Assembly (NCBI GenBank): GCA_030533035.1
Contig: JAUNJW010000062.1
Coordinates: 1 to 9,737 of the forward strand
Reading direction: 5' to 3'
From: Erysipelotrichaceae bacterium
GTDB taxonomy: Bacteria > Bacillota_I > Bacilli_A > Erysipelotrichales > Erysipelotrichaceae
Length of the DNA stretch: 9,737 bases
Both the position numbers and the translations under genes were made by a program. Numbering within the stretch: the first letter of the stretch is position 1; each line of letters starts with the position of its first letter. Below, piece by piece: positions 1 to 6,857 of the stretch. The notes beneath the pieces are model-generated. The model did no database searches. It had not been told where the DNA came from and saw only the letters and a program-made list of their open reading frames with translations.

Positions 1-317
1 CCAAGGAACTTGAAAAAACCAATACTCCGGTACAGATCGGACGCCTGAATCCCGGCATCATGATCACAGACTTCATTACCCACCCGCTCGGCGGCAGTGA
101 AACCATGCAGCTGTCGGAAAGCACAAAGAAGGTCTACAACATCCTCGGCGACAGACCGGACACTGTGGCAAAGTTCCTGGTGAAGGGAATGGTACGCAAC
201 GTCACTGAAAAGAAGCAGGACATCTACATTGCCTGGCTGACAAAAAGGAAGGCGGCATACAGATTCATGACAGCCGGCTTCCACAAGCGTGATTTCTTCA
301 GTCATACGGAATCCTGA
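1..317 (+). CDS. Short-chain dehydrogenase/reductase, C-terminal part (5' end outside window)
   Basis: This is an open frame entering from the left edge (codons in register from base 3), about 104 residues to a TGA at 315-317. The visible part holds the late-SDR pattern of a beta strand followed by N-P-G and a T-D-F segment (residues LNPGIMITDF near bases 45-77), where SDR enzymes close the NAD(P) site after the catalytic Y-x-x-x-K. The rest is an alpha-helical C-terminal tail rich in Lys and Arg. The Rossmann nucleotide-binding motif and catalytic Tyr/Lys would lie upstream of the window, so the substrate cannot be named. The ATG at 60 is internal and should not be taken as the start, because the homologous sequence continues upstream of it. 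The gene converges on trpB2 and is followed by a strong intrinsic terminator. The family call is fairly secure; the specific function is unknown. Confidence 0.75.
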   Translation, partial: KELEKTNTPVQIGRLNPGIMITDFITHPLGGSETMQLSESTKKVYNILGDRPDTVAKFLVKGMVRNVTEKKQDIYIAWLTKRKAAYRFMTAGFHKRDFFSHTES

Positions 318-325
318 AAAGTAAT

Positions 326-367
326 ATGCGGCTTCTGATGAATTCAGAAGCCGCATGTTATTTTTTT
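326..367 (+). terminator. Intrinsic terminator of the SDR gene, possibly bidirectional
   Basis: A perfect 13-bp stem (326-338 pairing with 344-356) with a 5-nt loop is followed by GTTA and a run of seven T. It starts 8 nt after the SDR stop. On the minus strand the same stem lies downstream of the trpB2 stop (390) and is followed by ATTACTTTT, a weaker U tract, so it may also end trpB2 transcription; no other terminator for trpB2 is visible. Confidence 0.9.
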
Positions 368-389
368 CTATTCAGATAATCCGGAAAAC

Positions 390-1757
390 TCAGTCAACCT
401 TCGGCAGTCTTGCGATGGAGGCCTGCAGTTCTTCGTCAGTCGGGATATAGTTTGTCATATCGCCGTCATGGAATTTCTCATAGGCAACCATATCGAAGTA
501 GCCGGTGCCGGTCAGACCGAACAGGATTGTCTTTTCCTCGCCTGTTTCCTTGCACTTCTTCGCTTCATTGATGGCGGCGAGAATCGCGTGGGAGCTTTCA
601 GGCGCCGGCAGGATGCCTTCGCAGCGGGCAAAGTATTCAGCCGCTTCAAAGACGTCTGTCTGCTTGACCGCGACAGCTTCCATGTACTTGTCATGGTAGA
701 GCTGGGAGAGAACCGGGCTCATGCCGTGGAAGCGCAGGCCGCCGGCGTGGTTGGGCGCCGGAATATAGCTGGAGCCGATGGTATACATCTTGGCCAGCGG
801 GCAGATCATGCCTGTATCGCAGAAGTCATAGGCAAACACGCCTCTTGTGAAGCTCGGGCAGGACGCCGGTTCCACCGCGATGAATCTGTAATCTGCTTCG
901 CCGCGCAGCTTTTCGCCCATGAACGGGGAAATCAGGCCGCCGAGGTTGGAGCCGCCGCCGGCACATCCGATGATGATATCCGGCTTGATGCCGTATTTGT
1001 CCATCGCCGCCTTTGCCTCAAGACCGATGACTGACTGGTGGAGCAGGACCTGGTTAAGAACACTGCCGAGCACATATCTGTAGCCTTCATGTGTGACCGC
1101 GTCTTCAACTGCTTCTGAAATAGCACAGCCAAGGCTGCCGGTTGTGCCGGGATGTTCGGCAAGGATCTTTTTGCCGACTTCTGTGTTCATCGAAGGGGAA
1201 GGTGTAACGGAAGCACCGTAAGTGCGCATGACTTCTCTTCTGAACGGCTTCTGCTCATAGGAGATCTTGACCATGTAAACCCTGCAGTCAAGACCGAGAT
1301 ACGCGCAGGCCATGGACAGGGCTGTTCCCCACTGGCCGGCACCGGTTTCGGTTGTCACGCCCTTGAGTCCCTGCTTCTTTGCGTAATAAGCCTGGGCAAT
1401 GGCGGAATTGAGCTTATGGCTGCCGGATGTGTTGTTGCCTTCGAATTTATAGTAAATCTTTGCCGGTGTCTGCAGTTTTTCCTCAAGGCAGTACGCCCGT
1501 ACCAGCGGGGAAGGACGGTACATCTTGTAGAAGCTGCGGATTTCTTCCGGAATCGCGATATATGCTGTTGTGTCATCAAGTTCCTGGGCGACCAGCTCGT
1601 CACAGAAGACGCCGCCGAGTTCTGCGGCTGTCATCGGCTTGCCGGTTGCAGGATTCAGCAGAGGAGCCGGTTTGTTGATCATATCGGCTCTCAGGTTGTA
1701 CCAGGATGTGGGCATCTCATTTTCTTCCAGATAGATTTTGTACGGGATTTCTGTCAT
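390..1757 (-). CDS. trpB: Tryptophan synthase beta chain, TrpB2 type
   Basis: This is a PLP enzyme of 455 aa that condenses indole with L-serine to give L-tryptophan in the cytosol. The N-terminal region with SWYNLRAD and a Pro-rich PLLNP segment (residues 18-36), and the length near 450 aa, mark the TrpB2 subfamily rather than the ~400-aa TrpB1 that pairs with TrpA. RPSPL is at 81-85 and the PLP-binding lysine is K115 in GSHKLN. ETGAGQWG is at 137-144 and the phosphate-binding GGGSNLGG at 267-274. The chosen ATG (1757) has AAAGGAG 8 nt upstream. A longer frame reaching 1802 is rejected because it runs back towards the leader terminator and lacks an RBS. The gene stands alone: no trpA or other trp gene is adjacent. 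Expression is governed by an upstream T-box. The subfamily is known to use free indole. Activity here is inferred. Confidence 0.93.
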   Translation of the reverse strand: MTEIPYKIYLEENEMPTSWYNLRADMINKPAPLLNPATGKPMTAAELGGVFCDELVAQELDDTTAYIAIPEEIRSFYKMYRPSPLVRAYCLEEKLQTPAKIYYKFEGNNTSGSHKLNSAIAQAYYAKKQGLKGVTTETGAGQWGTALSMACAYLGLDCRVYMVKISYEQKPFRREVMRTYGASVTPSPSMNTEVGKKILAEHPGTTGSLGCAISEAVEDAVTHEGYRYVLGSVLNQVLLHQSVIGLEAKAAMDKYGIKPDIIIGCAGGGSNLGGLISPFMGEKLRGEADYRFIAVEPASCPSFTRGVFAYDFCDTGMICPLAKMYTIGSSYIPAPNHAGGLRFHGMSPVLSQLYHDKYMEAVAVKQTDVFEAAEYFARCEGILPAPESSHAILAAINEAKKCKETGEEKTILFGLTGTGYFDMVAYEKFHDGDMTNYIPTDEELQASIARLPKVD

Positions 1758-1777
1758 GATTTTTTCTCCTTTCCTGA

Positions 1778-1796
1778 CCTGCCCGACAGCGGCAGG
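1778..1796 (-). other. Small hairpin between leader terminator and trpB2 RBS
   Basis: CCTGCC and GGCAGG form a 6-bp perfect stem with a 7-nt loop, 5 nt upstream of the AAAGGAG of trpB2. It would be present only in read-through transcripts. It has no U tract, so it is not a terminator; it may stabilise the mRNA or be incidental. Confidence 0.35.
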
Positions 1797-1814
1797 CCTC
1801 ATAATTCTGCAGGA

Positions 1815-1849
1815 GACAAAAAAACTGTCCCTGCAAAATGCTGGGACAG
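1815..1849 (-). terminator. Regulated terminator of the trpB2 T-box leader
   Basis: CTGTCCC pairs with GGGACAG (1843-1849 with 1825-1831). Three more pairs (GCA/TGC) inside the loop extend the stem, and seven T follow (1824-1818). It sits directly downstream of the T-box sequence, which competes for its 5' arm; this is the terminator half of the riboswitch. Confidence 0.9.
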
Positions 1850-2080
1850 GAATATACCTGCGGTGCCACCCGGCTTGACGCTGATCAGCGCCCTCTCTTG
1901 CATACTGTCATATGCAGGTTTTTTGATTACGGAGCAGCCGGCTCCGGCTTCCCTACTTGTGTCCGTTCAGGTCGCCCTCCAAAGTCCATTCAGCCCTGTA
2001 TCTCCTGCCGCGCTTCCACCGTTCCGCCGCTCTCTTTGAGGAAAGGGACAAGGCTTACTTACCCTTCTTCATCGGTTTGT
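1815..2080 (-). promoter_or_regulatory. T-box riboswitch, tRNA-Trp specific, controlling trpB2
   Basis: The leader contains the T-box core GGGTGGCACCGCAGG (1871-1857) followed by the terminator hairpin. Stem I is visible. Its lower arms are CCTCAAAG (2041-2034) and CTTTGGAGG (1984-1976), paired with one bulge; the distal-loop element GGTGGAAG is at 2020-2013. On the 3' side of the specifier loop, GAA is followed by TGG and A (1991-1985), so the specifier is UGG, Trp. A second check agrees: the bulge TGGC (1868-1865) would pair with a tRNA ending in GCCA, and bacterial tRNA-Trp has G as discriminator. Mechanism by family: uncharged tRNA-Trp bridges specifier and antiterminator, preventing termination and allowing trpB2 transcription under Trp starvation. 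The 5' boundary is set by the predicted start point and is approximate. Confidence 0.95.
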
Positions 2081-2086
2081 AAAAAT

Positions 2087-2115
2087 ATTTTTGCATGGTC
2101 CGCCCCCGCCGTCAA
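2087..2115 (-). promoter_or_regulatory. Predicted sigma-A promoter of the trpB2 leader
   Basis: The -35 is TTGACG (2115-2110), the spacer is 17 bp, and the -10 is AAAAAT (2092-2087) preceded by TGC, an extended -10 element. The predicted start near 2080 lies just before Stem I of the T-box, the right distance for a T-box leader. Confidence 0.65.
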
Positions 2116-2120
2116 GGAAA

Positions 2121-2135
2121 ATGTAAGCGTTTGTA
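2121..2135 (+). promoter_or_regulatory. Candidate cre (CcpA) site upstream of trpB2 promoter
   Basis: ATGTAAGCGTTTGTA matches the commonly used cre pattern WTGNAANCGNWNNCW at all fixed positions but one (T for C near the end). It lies about 6 bp beyond the -35 of the trpB2 promoter. cre-like words are common by chance, so this is a weak call. Confidence 0.3.
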
Positions 2136-2183
2136 ACTGTTTTCAGAAAAACATTTACATTCAGCCGCGTTTTCGGGCCGTAA

Positions 2184-2206
2184 GAAAAAGACATCCAAAG
2201 ATGTCC
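2184..2206 (-). terminator. Terminator of the rapZ-yvcK-whiA-GNAT operon
   Basis: GACATC and GATGTC form a 6-bp stem (2205-2200 with 2195-2190; the flanking bases give little extra) with a 4-nt loop TTTG, followed by five T (2189-2185). It starts within 4 nt of the acetyltransferase stop codon. Confidence 0.82.
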
Positions 2207-2208
2207 TT

Positions 2209-3123
2209 TCATGCAAATTCGTTGAGATTCAGAGGCCGTCTGCTGATGCCGAAGGCATCCTCGACGGTAATGACGCGGCGGTTGAAGACGCGGATAAACA
2301 GACTGGCGTCATTCAGCCGGCACATGGTGGAGCCGAAAGTCTTTTTTGGCGCATTGGGGAAAACCAGGCTGAGGTTTTCCGCCTCGGAAACCAGCAGATG
2401 GACGATCCGTCTTTCCTGCAGGGCCGCGTTGCACAGCTTGACCAGGCTCATGGAATCCAGATAGACAATTTCCTCGACCCTGAGCTCGTTTCCCTGGGGA
2501 ATCATGACAGCGTAGCCGCGGATATGATCCTTGCCGTCATAATAGGCAACGATCTTTCCGCCGACAGCCGTGATTTCCTTTTTATAGCGGACAAAGTATT
2601 CCAGGTCACGGGGATAGAAACCGTTGAATCTTCTGATAAACGCGGAATATACCTTCAGGAGGTCAATCGCTGTCGGTTCATAGGCGCAGCCGAAATTGGT
2701 GATGCGCTTGACGTCTTTTCTTTCAATCTTATAATCTGTCCGCCTGTAAATCGTGCGGAAACCAAACTGCTCATATAAGGAAGGATCTTCCGACTGGATC
2801 ATTGTGATCAGCTCGCTGTGCTCACAGGCATCAAGCACGACATCCATCAGTTCCTTCATATGGCCCTGGCGGCGGTAATCGGGCAGAGTCGCCGCCCCCA
2901 CCAGCATGGATGCCTGCAGAACCCGGCCGTTGAACATGATGGCATGGGGATTGCGCATGATCGCGGACACCACTTTGCCGTCCACCACATTCACATAGCA
3001 GTTGCGGGGGTCATAGATATTTTTGAAATAGAAATCAATATAGCGCGGATCTTCCTTGGGAAAGCAGATTTTCCAAAGCTCCCTGATTTCACTTGTCTGT
3101 TCCGTTCTTGCTTTATCGATCAT
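2209..3123 (-). CDS. GNAT-family N-acetyltransferase, Eis-like, lacking most of the C-terminal SCP2-like domain
   Basis: This is a 304-aa protein with an N-terminal GNAT domain. The acetyl-CoA loop is RRQGHM (84-89) after the strand ASMLVGAATL. YEQFGF at 117-122 is typical of the Eis/COG4552 group, which acetylates amines of varied substrates, including aminoglycosides in mycobacterial Eis. A second, degenerate acetyltransferase-like segment follows (about 150-265, with GYAVMIPQ and VEEIVYLDS). In Eis relatives of about 390-420 aa an SCP2-like domain of roughly 100 aa begins where MCRLND occurs here (267-272), yet this protein ends about 35 residues later. The end is clean: a terminator follows at once and no continuation is seen. 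The ATG at 3123 has CAGGAG 8 nt upstream, 31 nt after whiA, so it is probably the last gene of that operon. Substrate unknown. Confidence 0.8.
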   Translation of the reverse strand: MIDKARTEQTSEIRELWKICFPKEDPRYIDFYFKNIYDPRNCYVNVVDGKVVSAIMRNPHAIMFNGRVLQASMLVGAATLPDYRRQGHMKELMDVVLDACEHSELITMIQSEDPSLYEQFGFRTIYRRTDYKIERKDVKRITNFGCAYEPTAIDLLKVYSAFIRRFNGFYPRDLEYFVRYKKEITAVGGKIVAYYDGKDHIRGYAVMIPQGNELRVEEIVYLDSMSLVKLCNAALQERRIVHLLVSEAENLSLVFPNAPKKTFGSTMCRLNDASLFIRVFNRRVITVEDAFGISRRPLNLNEFA

Positions 3124-3154
3124 CCTGAAAACTCCTGTATGTGTATATCATATC

Positions 3155-4132
3155 TCAAGAGACACGTTTCTGCCTTGCCTCTTTTTCTCTTTCCTGTGCC
3201 AATACCTTCTCTGCCAGTTCATGAATTCTGACAAAACGGTGCTTCATTCCCGACTTCGAAACAACGGTTCCGGTTCTTTCCTTATAGATCTGAGCCAGTT
3301 CGTTCAGGGAAGATTCCGGGAATTCCTTCCTCAGCATGACAATGTCCTTCAGCTTCGGATCAAGTCTGTCTATTTTTTCTGCTTCTTCGAGAATCATTAT
3401 GTCGGCCAGCTGGCCGCCGGCTGCCGCCTGGGCCTTCATCTCATTGGCCACATCCATATTGTTCAGCCTGGTGAAGGAGTTGACGAAATCTCTTTCGATC
3501 CTGACATTTTCAAATGTCATCAGCGCATTGTCAGCTTCAATGATCCGCAGGAAATCGGCGATCTTTTCAGCCGCCTTCACGTAGACAATCAGCTTCTGGC
3601 GGCGGACTGCCACCTTGCCGGTGATCGCGAAGCGGGAAAGCAGGCCGGTCAGGAAATCCGCGTGATCCTGTGAATTGACTGCGATCTCGAGATGATAGCT
3701 GGTGGTTTCCGGCGCGTTGACACTGCCGCCGGCAAGAAATGCCCCGGCCAGATAAGCCCTGGCATTGTTGTCTGTCTGAACAATCTTCGCAAGCGGCGCA
3801 TTGCGCAGTCCCCTTGCGGAGTAGATGCCGAGATCCTGCATGATCGTTACCGCGCCGGAGAGAATCCGCATACCGTAAATCCGGTTTTTTTTCAGATTCA
3901 TCTTCCGTTTGACATACAGTTCAATATCTGTGTCATAGCGGTCTTTGACCAGGGTATAGATCCTTCTGGCCACCGCCGAGTTTTCCACTGTCACAAGCAG
4001 CGTCATGCCGCGGCCGGAGGACAGTGAGAGGGATGAGCACATCTGGATCAGCGCCGACAGTTCCGCCCTGGCGTCACTGCCGGTCATGTTTTTGGCGGCA
4101 ACTTCTTTTTTTACATCTGACGCAAACGACAT
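3155..4132 (-). CDS. whiA: Sporulation/division regulator WhiA
   Basis: This 325-aa protein is full length for the DUF199/WhiA family, DNA-binding proteins present in nearly all Gram-positives. They control sporulation septation in Streptomyces and affect division and chromosome segregation in Bacillus. The N-terminal half is a LAGLIDADG homing-endonuclease-like fold without catalytic acids, with the family motif AFLAGGSVNAPE at 131-142. The linker motif RLNNMDVANEMKAQAA is at 222-237. The C-terminal helix-turn-helix spans about 262-306 and ends in SKSGMKHRF (292-300). The ATG overlaps the yvcK stop by one base (TAATG), and GGAGGAG lies 5 nt upstream, so translation is likely coupled to yvcK. 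The tail is Lys/Arg/Glu rich. Confidence 0.96.
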   Translation of the reverse strand: MSFASDVKKEVAAKNMTGSDARAELSALIQMCSSLSLSSGRGMTLLVTVENSAVARRIYTLVKDRYDTDIELYVKRKMNLKKNRIYGMRILSGAVTIMQDLGIYSARGLRNAPLAKIVQTDNNARAYLAGAFLAGGSVNAPETTSYHLEIAVNSQDHADFLTGLLSRFAITGKVAVRRQKLIVYVKAAEKIADFLRIIEADNALMTFENVRIERDFVNSFTRLNNMDVANEMKAQAAAGGQLADIMILEEAEKIDRLDPKLKDIVMLRKEFPESSLNELAQIYKERTGTVVSKSGMKHRFVRIHELAEKVLAQEREKEARQKRVS

Positions 4133-5085
4133 TAAAGCTCCTCCAGAAGTTTCCGCACCGCCATCTCGATTTTCAGGGAATCATGGCGGATCAGGCCGTC
4201 TGAAAAGTTCAGAAGACTCTCGCGGTGCACAATGTAGGGATGGGTGTCTGTTCTTTCCGTTACCGGCAGACTCCCCTCTTTCCGGTATCGTTCAGCCGCT
4301 TCCTTGGGCAGCGGATCACAGGCCATGACCACTTCGTCCACGGTGACGCCGTGATCATTGAGAGCCCTGACATGGTCCTCCATGCTGAAGCCGTCCGTTT
4401 CCCCGGGCTGGGTCATCGCGTTGCAGAAATAGACACGGCGGGCCTTTGAATTCTCCAGGGCATCCCGCATTTCGGGAATGATGACATTCGGCAGGATGCT
4501 TGTATAGACAGATCCGATTCCGTAAATGATCAGATCCGCGTTTTTCAGTGCTTCCACGGCTTCGGGTACCGCGTGAACCGGTTCTTCATAGAACACCCTG
4601 CGGATCCGGTTGTGGTGCGTCGGGATATTGGCCTCGCCCTTGACGATGACGTCATCCTCCATTTCCGCAAGCAGGGTAATTACCTGGGTTGTGGCCGGGA
4701 TGATGTTTCCTTTGACATTGAGGATCTTGCCGATGATCTGCACAGCCTCAAGAAAAGAGCCGCGCTGTCTGGTCAGGGCTGTCAGGATCAGATTGCCGAG
4801 ATTGTGGCCGGCCACATCCTGTTCAAGGCCGTTTACATCCTCAAAACGGTAATCCATCAGATTGCCGAGCAGAGACTCACTCGCCGCCAGGGCCACCATG
4901 ACATTGCGGATATCACCCATGGCAGGAATATGAAACTGCCGGCGCAGTCTGCCGGTGCTGCCGCCGTCATCTGCGACCGTTACAATCGCCGTAATATTCA
5001 GATTGTCGATATTCTTGATTCCCCGGCAGATTGCGGACTGGCCGTGTCCGCCGCCGATAATCACAACATTTTTCCTGTTACTCAC
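4132..5085 (-). CDS. yvcK: Gluconeogenesis factor / YvcK family protein
   Basis: This 317-aa cytosolic protein of the CofD-like UPF0052 family is needed in Bacillus for growth on gluconeogenic carbon sources and for correct cell-wall synthesis; it binds UDP-sugars in that organism. The N-terminal nucleotide-binding strand is VVIIGGGHGQS (7-17), where most relatives have GGGTG. VTVADDGGSTGRLR is at 35-48, GDIRN at 57-61 and HNLGNL at 94-99. GSVYTSILPN and MTQPGETDGFS lie further on. I place the start at GTG 5085: AAGGAG lies 7 nt upstream, and the protein then begins M-S-N-R-K just before the first beta strand. An upstream GTG at 5106 keeps the same frame but has no RBS. The gene overlaps rapZ by 8 nt and whiA by 1 nt, so the three are co-translated. 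Confidence 0.95.
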   Translation of the reverse strand: MSNRKNVVIIGGGHGQSAICRGIKNIDNLNITAIVTVADDGGSTGRLRRQFHIPAMGDIRNVMVALAASESLLGNLMDYRFEDVNGLEQDVAGHNLGNLILTALTRQRGSFLEAVQIIGKILNVKGNIIPATTQVITLLAEMEDDVIVKGEANIPTHHNRIRRVFYEEPVHAVPEAVEALKNADLIIYGIGSVYTSILPNVIIPEMRDALENSKARRVYFCNAMTQPGETDGFSMEDHVRALNDHGVTVDEVVMACDPLPKEAAERYRKEGSLPVTERTDTHPYIVHRESLLNFSDGLIRHDSLKIEMAVRKLLEEL

Positions 5086-5944
5086 GGATCCACTCCTTTT
5101 CGTCACGGTGTTCTTTGTAGCAGTTGTATTTTGTCTTGTAGTGATCGAAAAGGAAGTTGGTTATGGCAACGCTGCGGTGCTGGCCGCCGGTGCAGCCGAT
5201 CGCAACCGTGAAGTGGTTCTTTCCTTCTTTGAGATACTGCTCAAAGGCATAATCCGTAAAGGCCAGAAGACGGTCCAGGAATTCCTTTGTCTCCGGCTTG
5301 TCGATGACATAGTCATAGACTTCCTTGTCATTTCCGGAGAACGGACGCAGGCTCACGACCCAGAACGGATTGGGCAGAAAACGCACATCCACCATTAAGT
5401 CCGCATCCATCGGTACACCGTATTTGTAGCCGAAGGAAACGAAGGAAAGGGAGAATGCCGGAACGGAAGACTTGGCAAAATACTGTTCGATCTTGCGCTT
5501 GAATTCCTTTTCTGCCAGGAACGATGTATCGATCGTGATAAATGAGTTGTTTATATTTCTGGCAAACATCTGCCTCTCGACAGCGATTGCCTCTTCCAGA
5601 GTGTTGGCCACATTGACCAGCAGCAGCGGATGCATTCTTCTGGTGCTCTTGTAGCGGTGCAGAAGGACGCTGTCGCTGGCTTCCAGGAAAAGAACCTGGA
5701 CTTCAATATTCTGGCCTTTGAGGCCTCTGAGGAACTCTGAAAAATCCTGGGCTGTCGTGGACAGGGCCAGGTAGCTGTAACGGGGATCCGTGCTTGTTTC
5801 AATCATGTCTGCCAGCAGGGAAACCAGCTGCACAGGGAAATTATCTATGACATGGTATCCCATATCCTCAAGCACTCTTGTCGCTGTGGATTTGCCGGCA
5901 CCGCTCATGCCTGTTACGAGAATGACGCGTTTGTTTTTGATCAT
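5078..5944 (-). CDS. rapZ: RNase adapter / nucleotide-binding protein RapZ (YvcJ)
   Basis: This 288-aa P-loop protein is close to the usual 285-295 aa. In E. coli RapZ guides RNase E to the small RNA GlmZ and so controls glucosamine-6-phosphate synthesis; the Firmicute homologue YvcJ binds and hydrolyses nucleotides, and its RNA role is unproven. The Walker A is GMSGAGKS (12-19). GYKYGVPMDADLMVDVRFLP lies in the central part, and the C-terminal signature GCTGGQHRSV is in the last 40 residues. The start is ATG 5944, preceded by AGGTGG with 5 nt spacing. Longer in-frame starts (TTG 5998, ATG 5968) are rejected because they lie in the -35 element and just downstream of the -10 element of the promoter. 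First gene of the rapZ-yvcK-whiA-GNAT operon. Confidence 0.95.
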   Translation of the reverse strand: MIKNKRVILVTGMSGAGKSTATRVLEDMGYHVIDNFPVQLVSLLADMIETSTDPRYSYLALSTTAQDFSEFLRGLKGQNIEVQVLFLEASDSVLLHRYKSTRRMHPLLLVNVANTLEEAIAVERQMFARNINNSFITIDTSFLAEKEFKRKIEQYFAKSSVPAFSLSFVSFGYKYGVPMDADLMVDVRFLPNPFWVVSLRPFSGNDKEVYDYVIDKPETKEFLDRLLAFTDYAFEQYLKEGKNHFTVAIGCTGGQHRSVAITNFLFDHYKTKYNCYKEHRDEKEWIRE

Positions 5945-5969
5945 ATCCGCCACCTGCCTTATCTGCATT

Positions 5970-5998
5970 ATTTTACCATTGCCCAAATGGTATCTCAA
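5970..5998 (-). promoter_or_regulatory. Predicted sigma-A promoter of the rapZ operon
   Basis: TTGAGA (5998-5993), a 17-bp spacer and TAAAAT (5975-5970) each match consensus at five of six positions. Transcription would start near 5963, about 20 nt before the ATG at 5944, which leaves just room for the AGGTGG ribosome site. It separates this operon from the hprK operon upstream. Confidence 0.8.
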
Positions 5999-6057
5999 CG
6001 AATCCCATCTGAGCAGTATGTGAAAACGTCATTCTTAAACCTTATGCGCTTCCGCCA

Positions 6058-6085
6058 AATAAAAAACCGGTAACATGTACCGGTT
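6058..6085 (-). terminator. Terminator of the hprK operon, after the Cof-type phosphatase
   Basis: A perfect 8-bp stem, AACCGGTA with TACCGGTT (6085-6078 with 6072-6065), has a 5-nt loop. Six T in total (two in the stem end), then ATTT, follow. The first stem base is the last base of the TGA stop codon. Confidence 0.9.
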
Positions 6086-6855
6086 CAGATCCAGCCGTAA
6101 TGCAGGCAGGCGTTGCGGATGCCGTCATCCTCGGCAGCGTCTGTCACATAATCAGCGATTGCCAGGAGTCTTGGATCGCCGTTGCCCATGGCAATGGAGG
6201 TCCATTCTTTCCTGAACATGACCATATCATTTTCACCGTCCCCGAAGACCACGACGTCTTTGAGATCAGCGCCGAGATATTCCATCATGTCGCGGATTCC
6301 CTGGTCCTTTTCATCATGCTGGTACCAGAAGTAATCCGCTCCCATCCGGATATGGCCGAGAAGATCAAGGTTCTTCATCCTGTATTCTTCTTTCTGGGGA
6401 ATGGAGATATAGATCTTGTAGATATCTTCAAGATCATCGTACTGAATATCAGGACGGTAGATGTAATTGGTCGGTTCTCTTCTTTCGCCGAACTGTTCAA
6501 GGAATCTGCGGTCGCGCATGACCACGTCTGTGCTGTCATTGACCGCCACCAGAATGCCATAGCCGAGATCATCCGCCTCGTGGATAACGGTCAGTGCTTT
6601 TTCTCTGTCCAGCGGGCTGTTTTTGATCAGCTTGTCATTGATGACAAGCGCCGCGCCGCCGTTGGCCACAAAGTTGCGGATGCCGGCGTCAGCTGCTGCC
6701 TTGACTGTTTTGTAGTAGGCCCGGCCGGTTGCGATCGCGACAAAATGTCCGTTGGCTTCCAGCTGGCGCAGGGTTTCCAGACCGCTCGGCACGAGCTGTC
6801 CGGTATGGATGTTGGTCAGTGTGCCGTCGATATCGAAAAAGAAGTACTTCTTCAT
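6085..6855 (-). CDS. Cof-type HAD hydrolase (sugar-phosphate or cofactor phosphatase)
   Basis: This 256-aa HAD-superfamily phosphatase has a C2 cap (Cof/YbjI-like class IIB). Motif I is DIDGT (8-12) with both catalytic Asp. Motif II is in IATGR (41-45), motif III Lys is K183 in HDEKDQGI, and motif IV is GDGEND (205-210). The inserted cap spans about 85-180. Such enzymes act on small phosphorylated metabolites (hexose phosphates, FMN, pyridoxal phosphate), but the sequence does not say which. ATG 6855 is preferred because it gives the usual M-K-K-Y-F-F-F-D start; a TTG at 6861 is possible. The upstream gene's TGA ends 2 nt before this ATG and no strong RBS is visible, so translation probably relies on re-initiation. 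Last gene of the hprK operon. Confidence 0.92.
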   Translation of the reverse strand: MKKYFFFDIDGTLTNIHTGQLVPSGLETLRQLEANGHFVAIATGRAYYKTVKAAADAGIRNFVANGGAALVINDKLIKNSPLDREKALTVIHEADDLGYGILVAVNDSTDVVMRDRRFLEQFGERREPTNYIYRPDIQYDDLEDIYKIYISIPQKEEYRMKNLDLLGHIRMGADYFWYQHDEKDQGIRDMMEYLGADLKDVVVFGDGENDMVMFRKEWTSIAMGNGDPRLLAIADYVTDAAEDDGIRNACLHYGWI

Positions 6856-6857
6856 AA

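Noticed and set aside
60..317. Treating the first gene as a complete 85-aa protein from ATG 60
   Set aside because: The frame is open to the window edge, and the SDR N-P-G segment starts upstream of this ATG.
468..1034. Plus-strand open frame of 188 codons opposite trpB2
   Set aside because: It lies wholly antisense to a clear TrpB2 gene, has no convincing RBS, and its translation has no recognisable domain.
1758..1802. Fifteen-residue N-terminal extension of TrpB2
   Set aside because: It starts close to the leader terminator, lacks an RBS, contains the 5'-UTR hairpin, and is absent from the family; ATG 1757 has AAAGGAG.
1152..2039. Plus-strand open frame of 295 codons across the trpB2 start and its leader
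   Set aside because: It runs antisense through trpB2 and straight through the T-box RNA; its protein is low-complexity and Cys/Arg/Pro rich, typical of a shadow frame.
1838..2464. Plus-strand frame of 208 codons over the T-box and GNAT end
   Set aside because: It is explained by the T-box leader, the operon terminator and the antisense of the acetyltransferase.
5086..5106. GTG at 5106 as the yvcK start
   Set aside because: No ribosome site precedes it, while AAGGAG lies 7 nt before the GTG at 5085.
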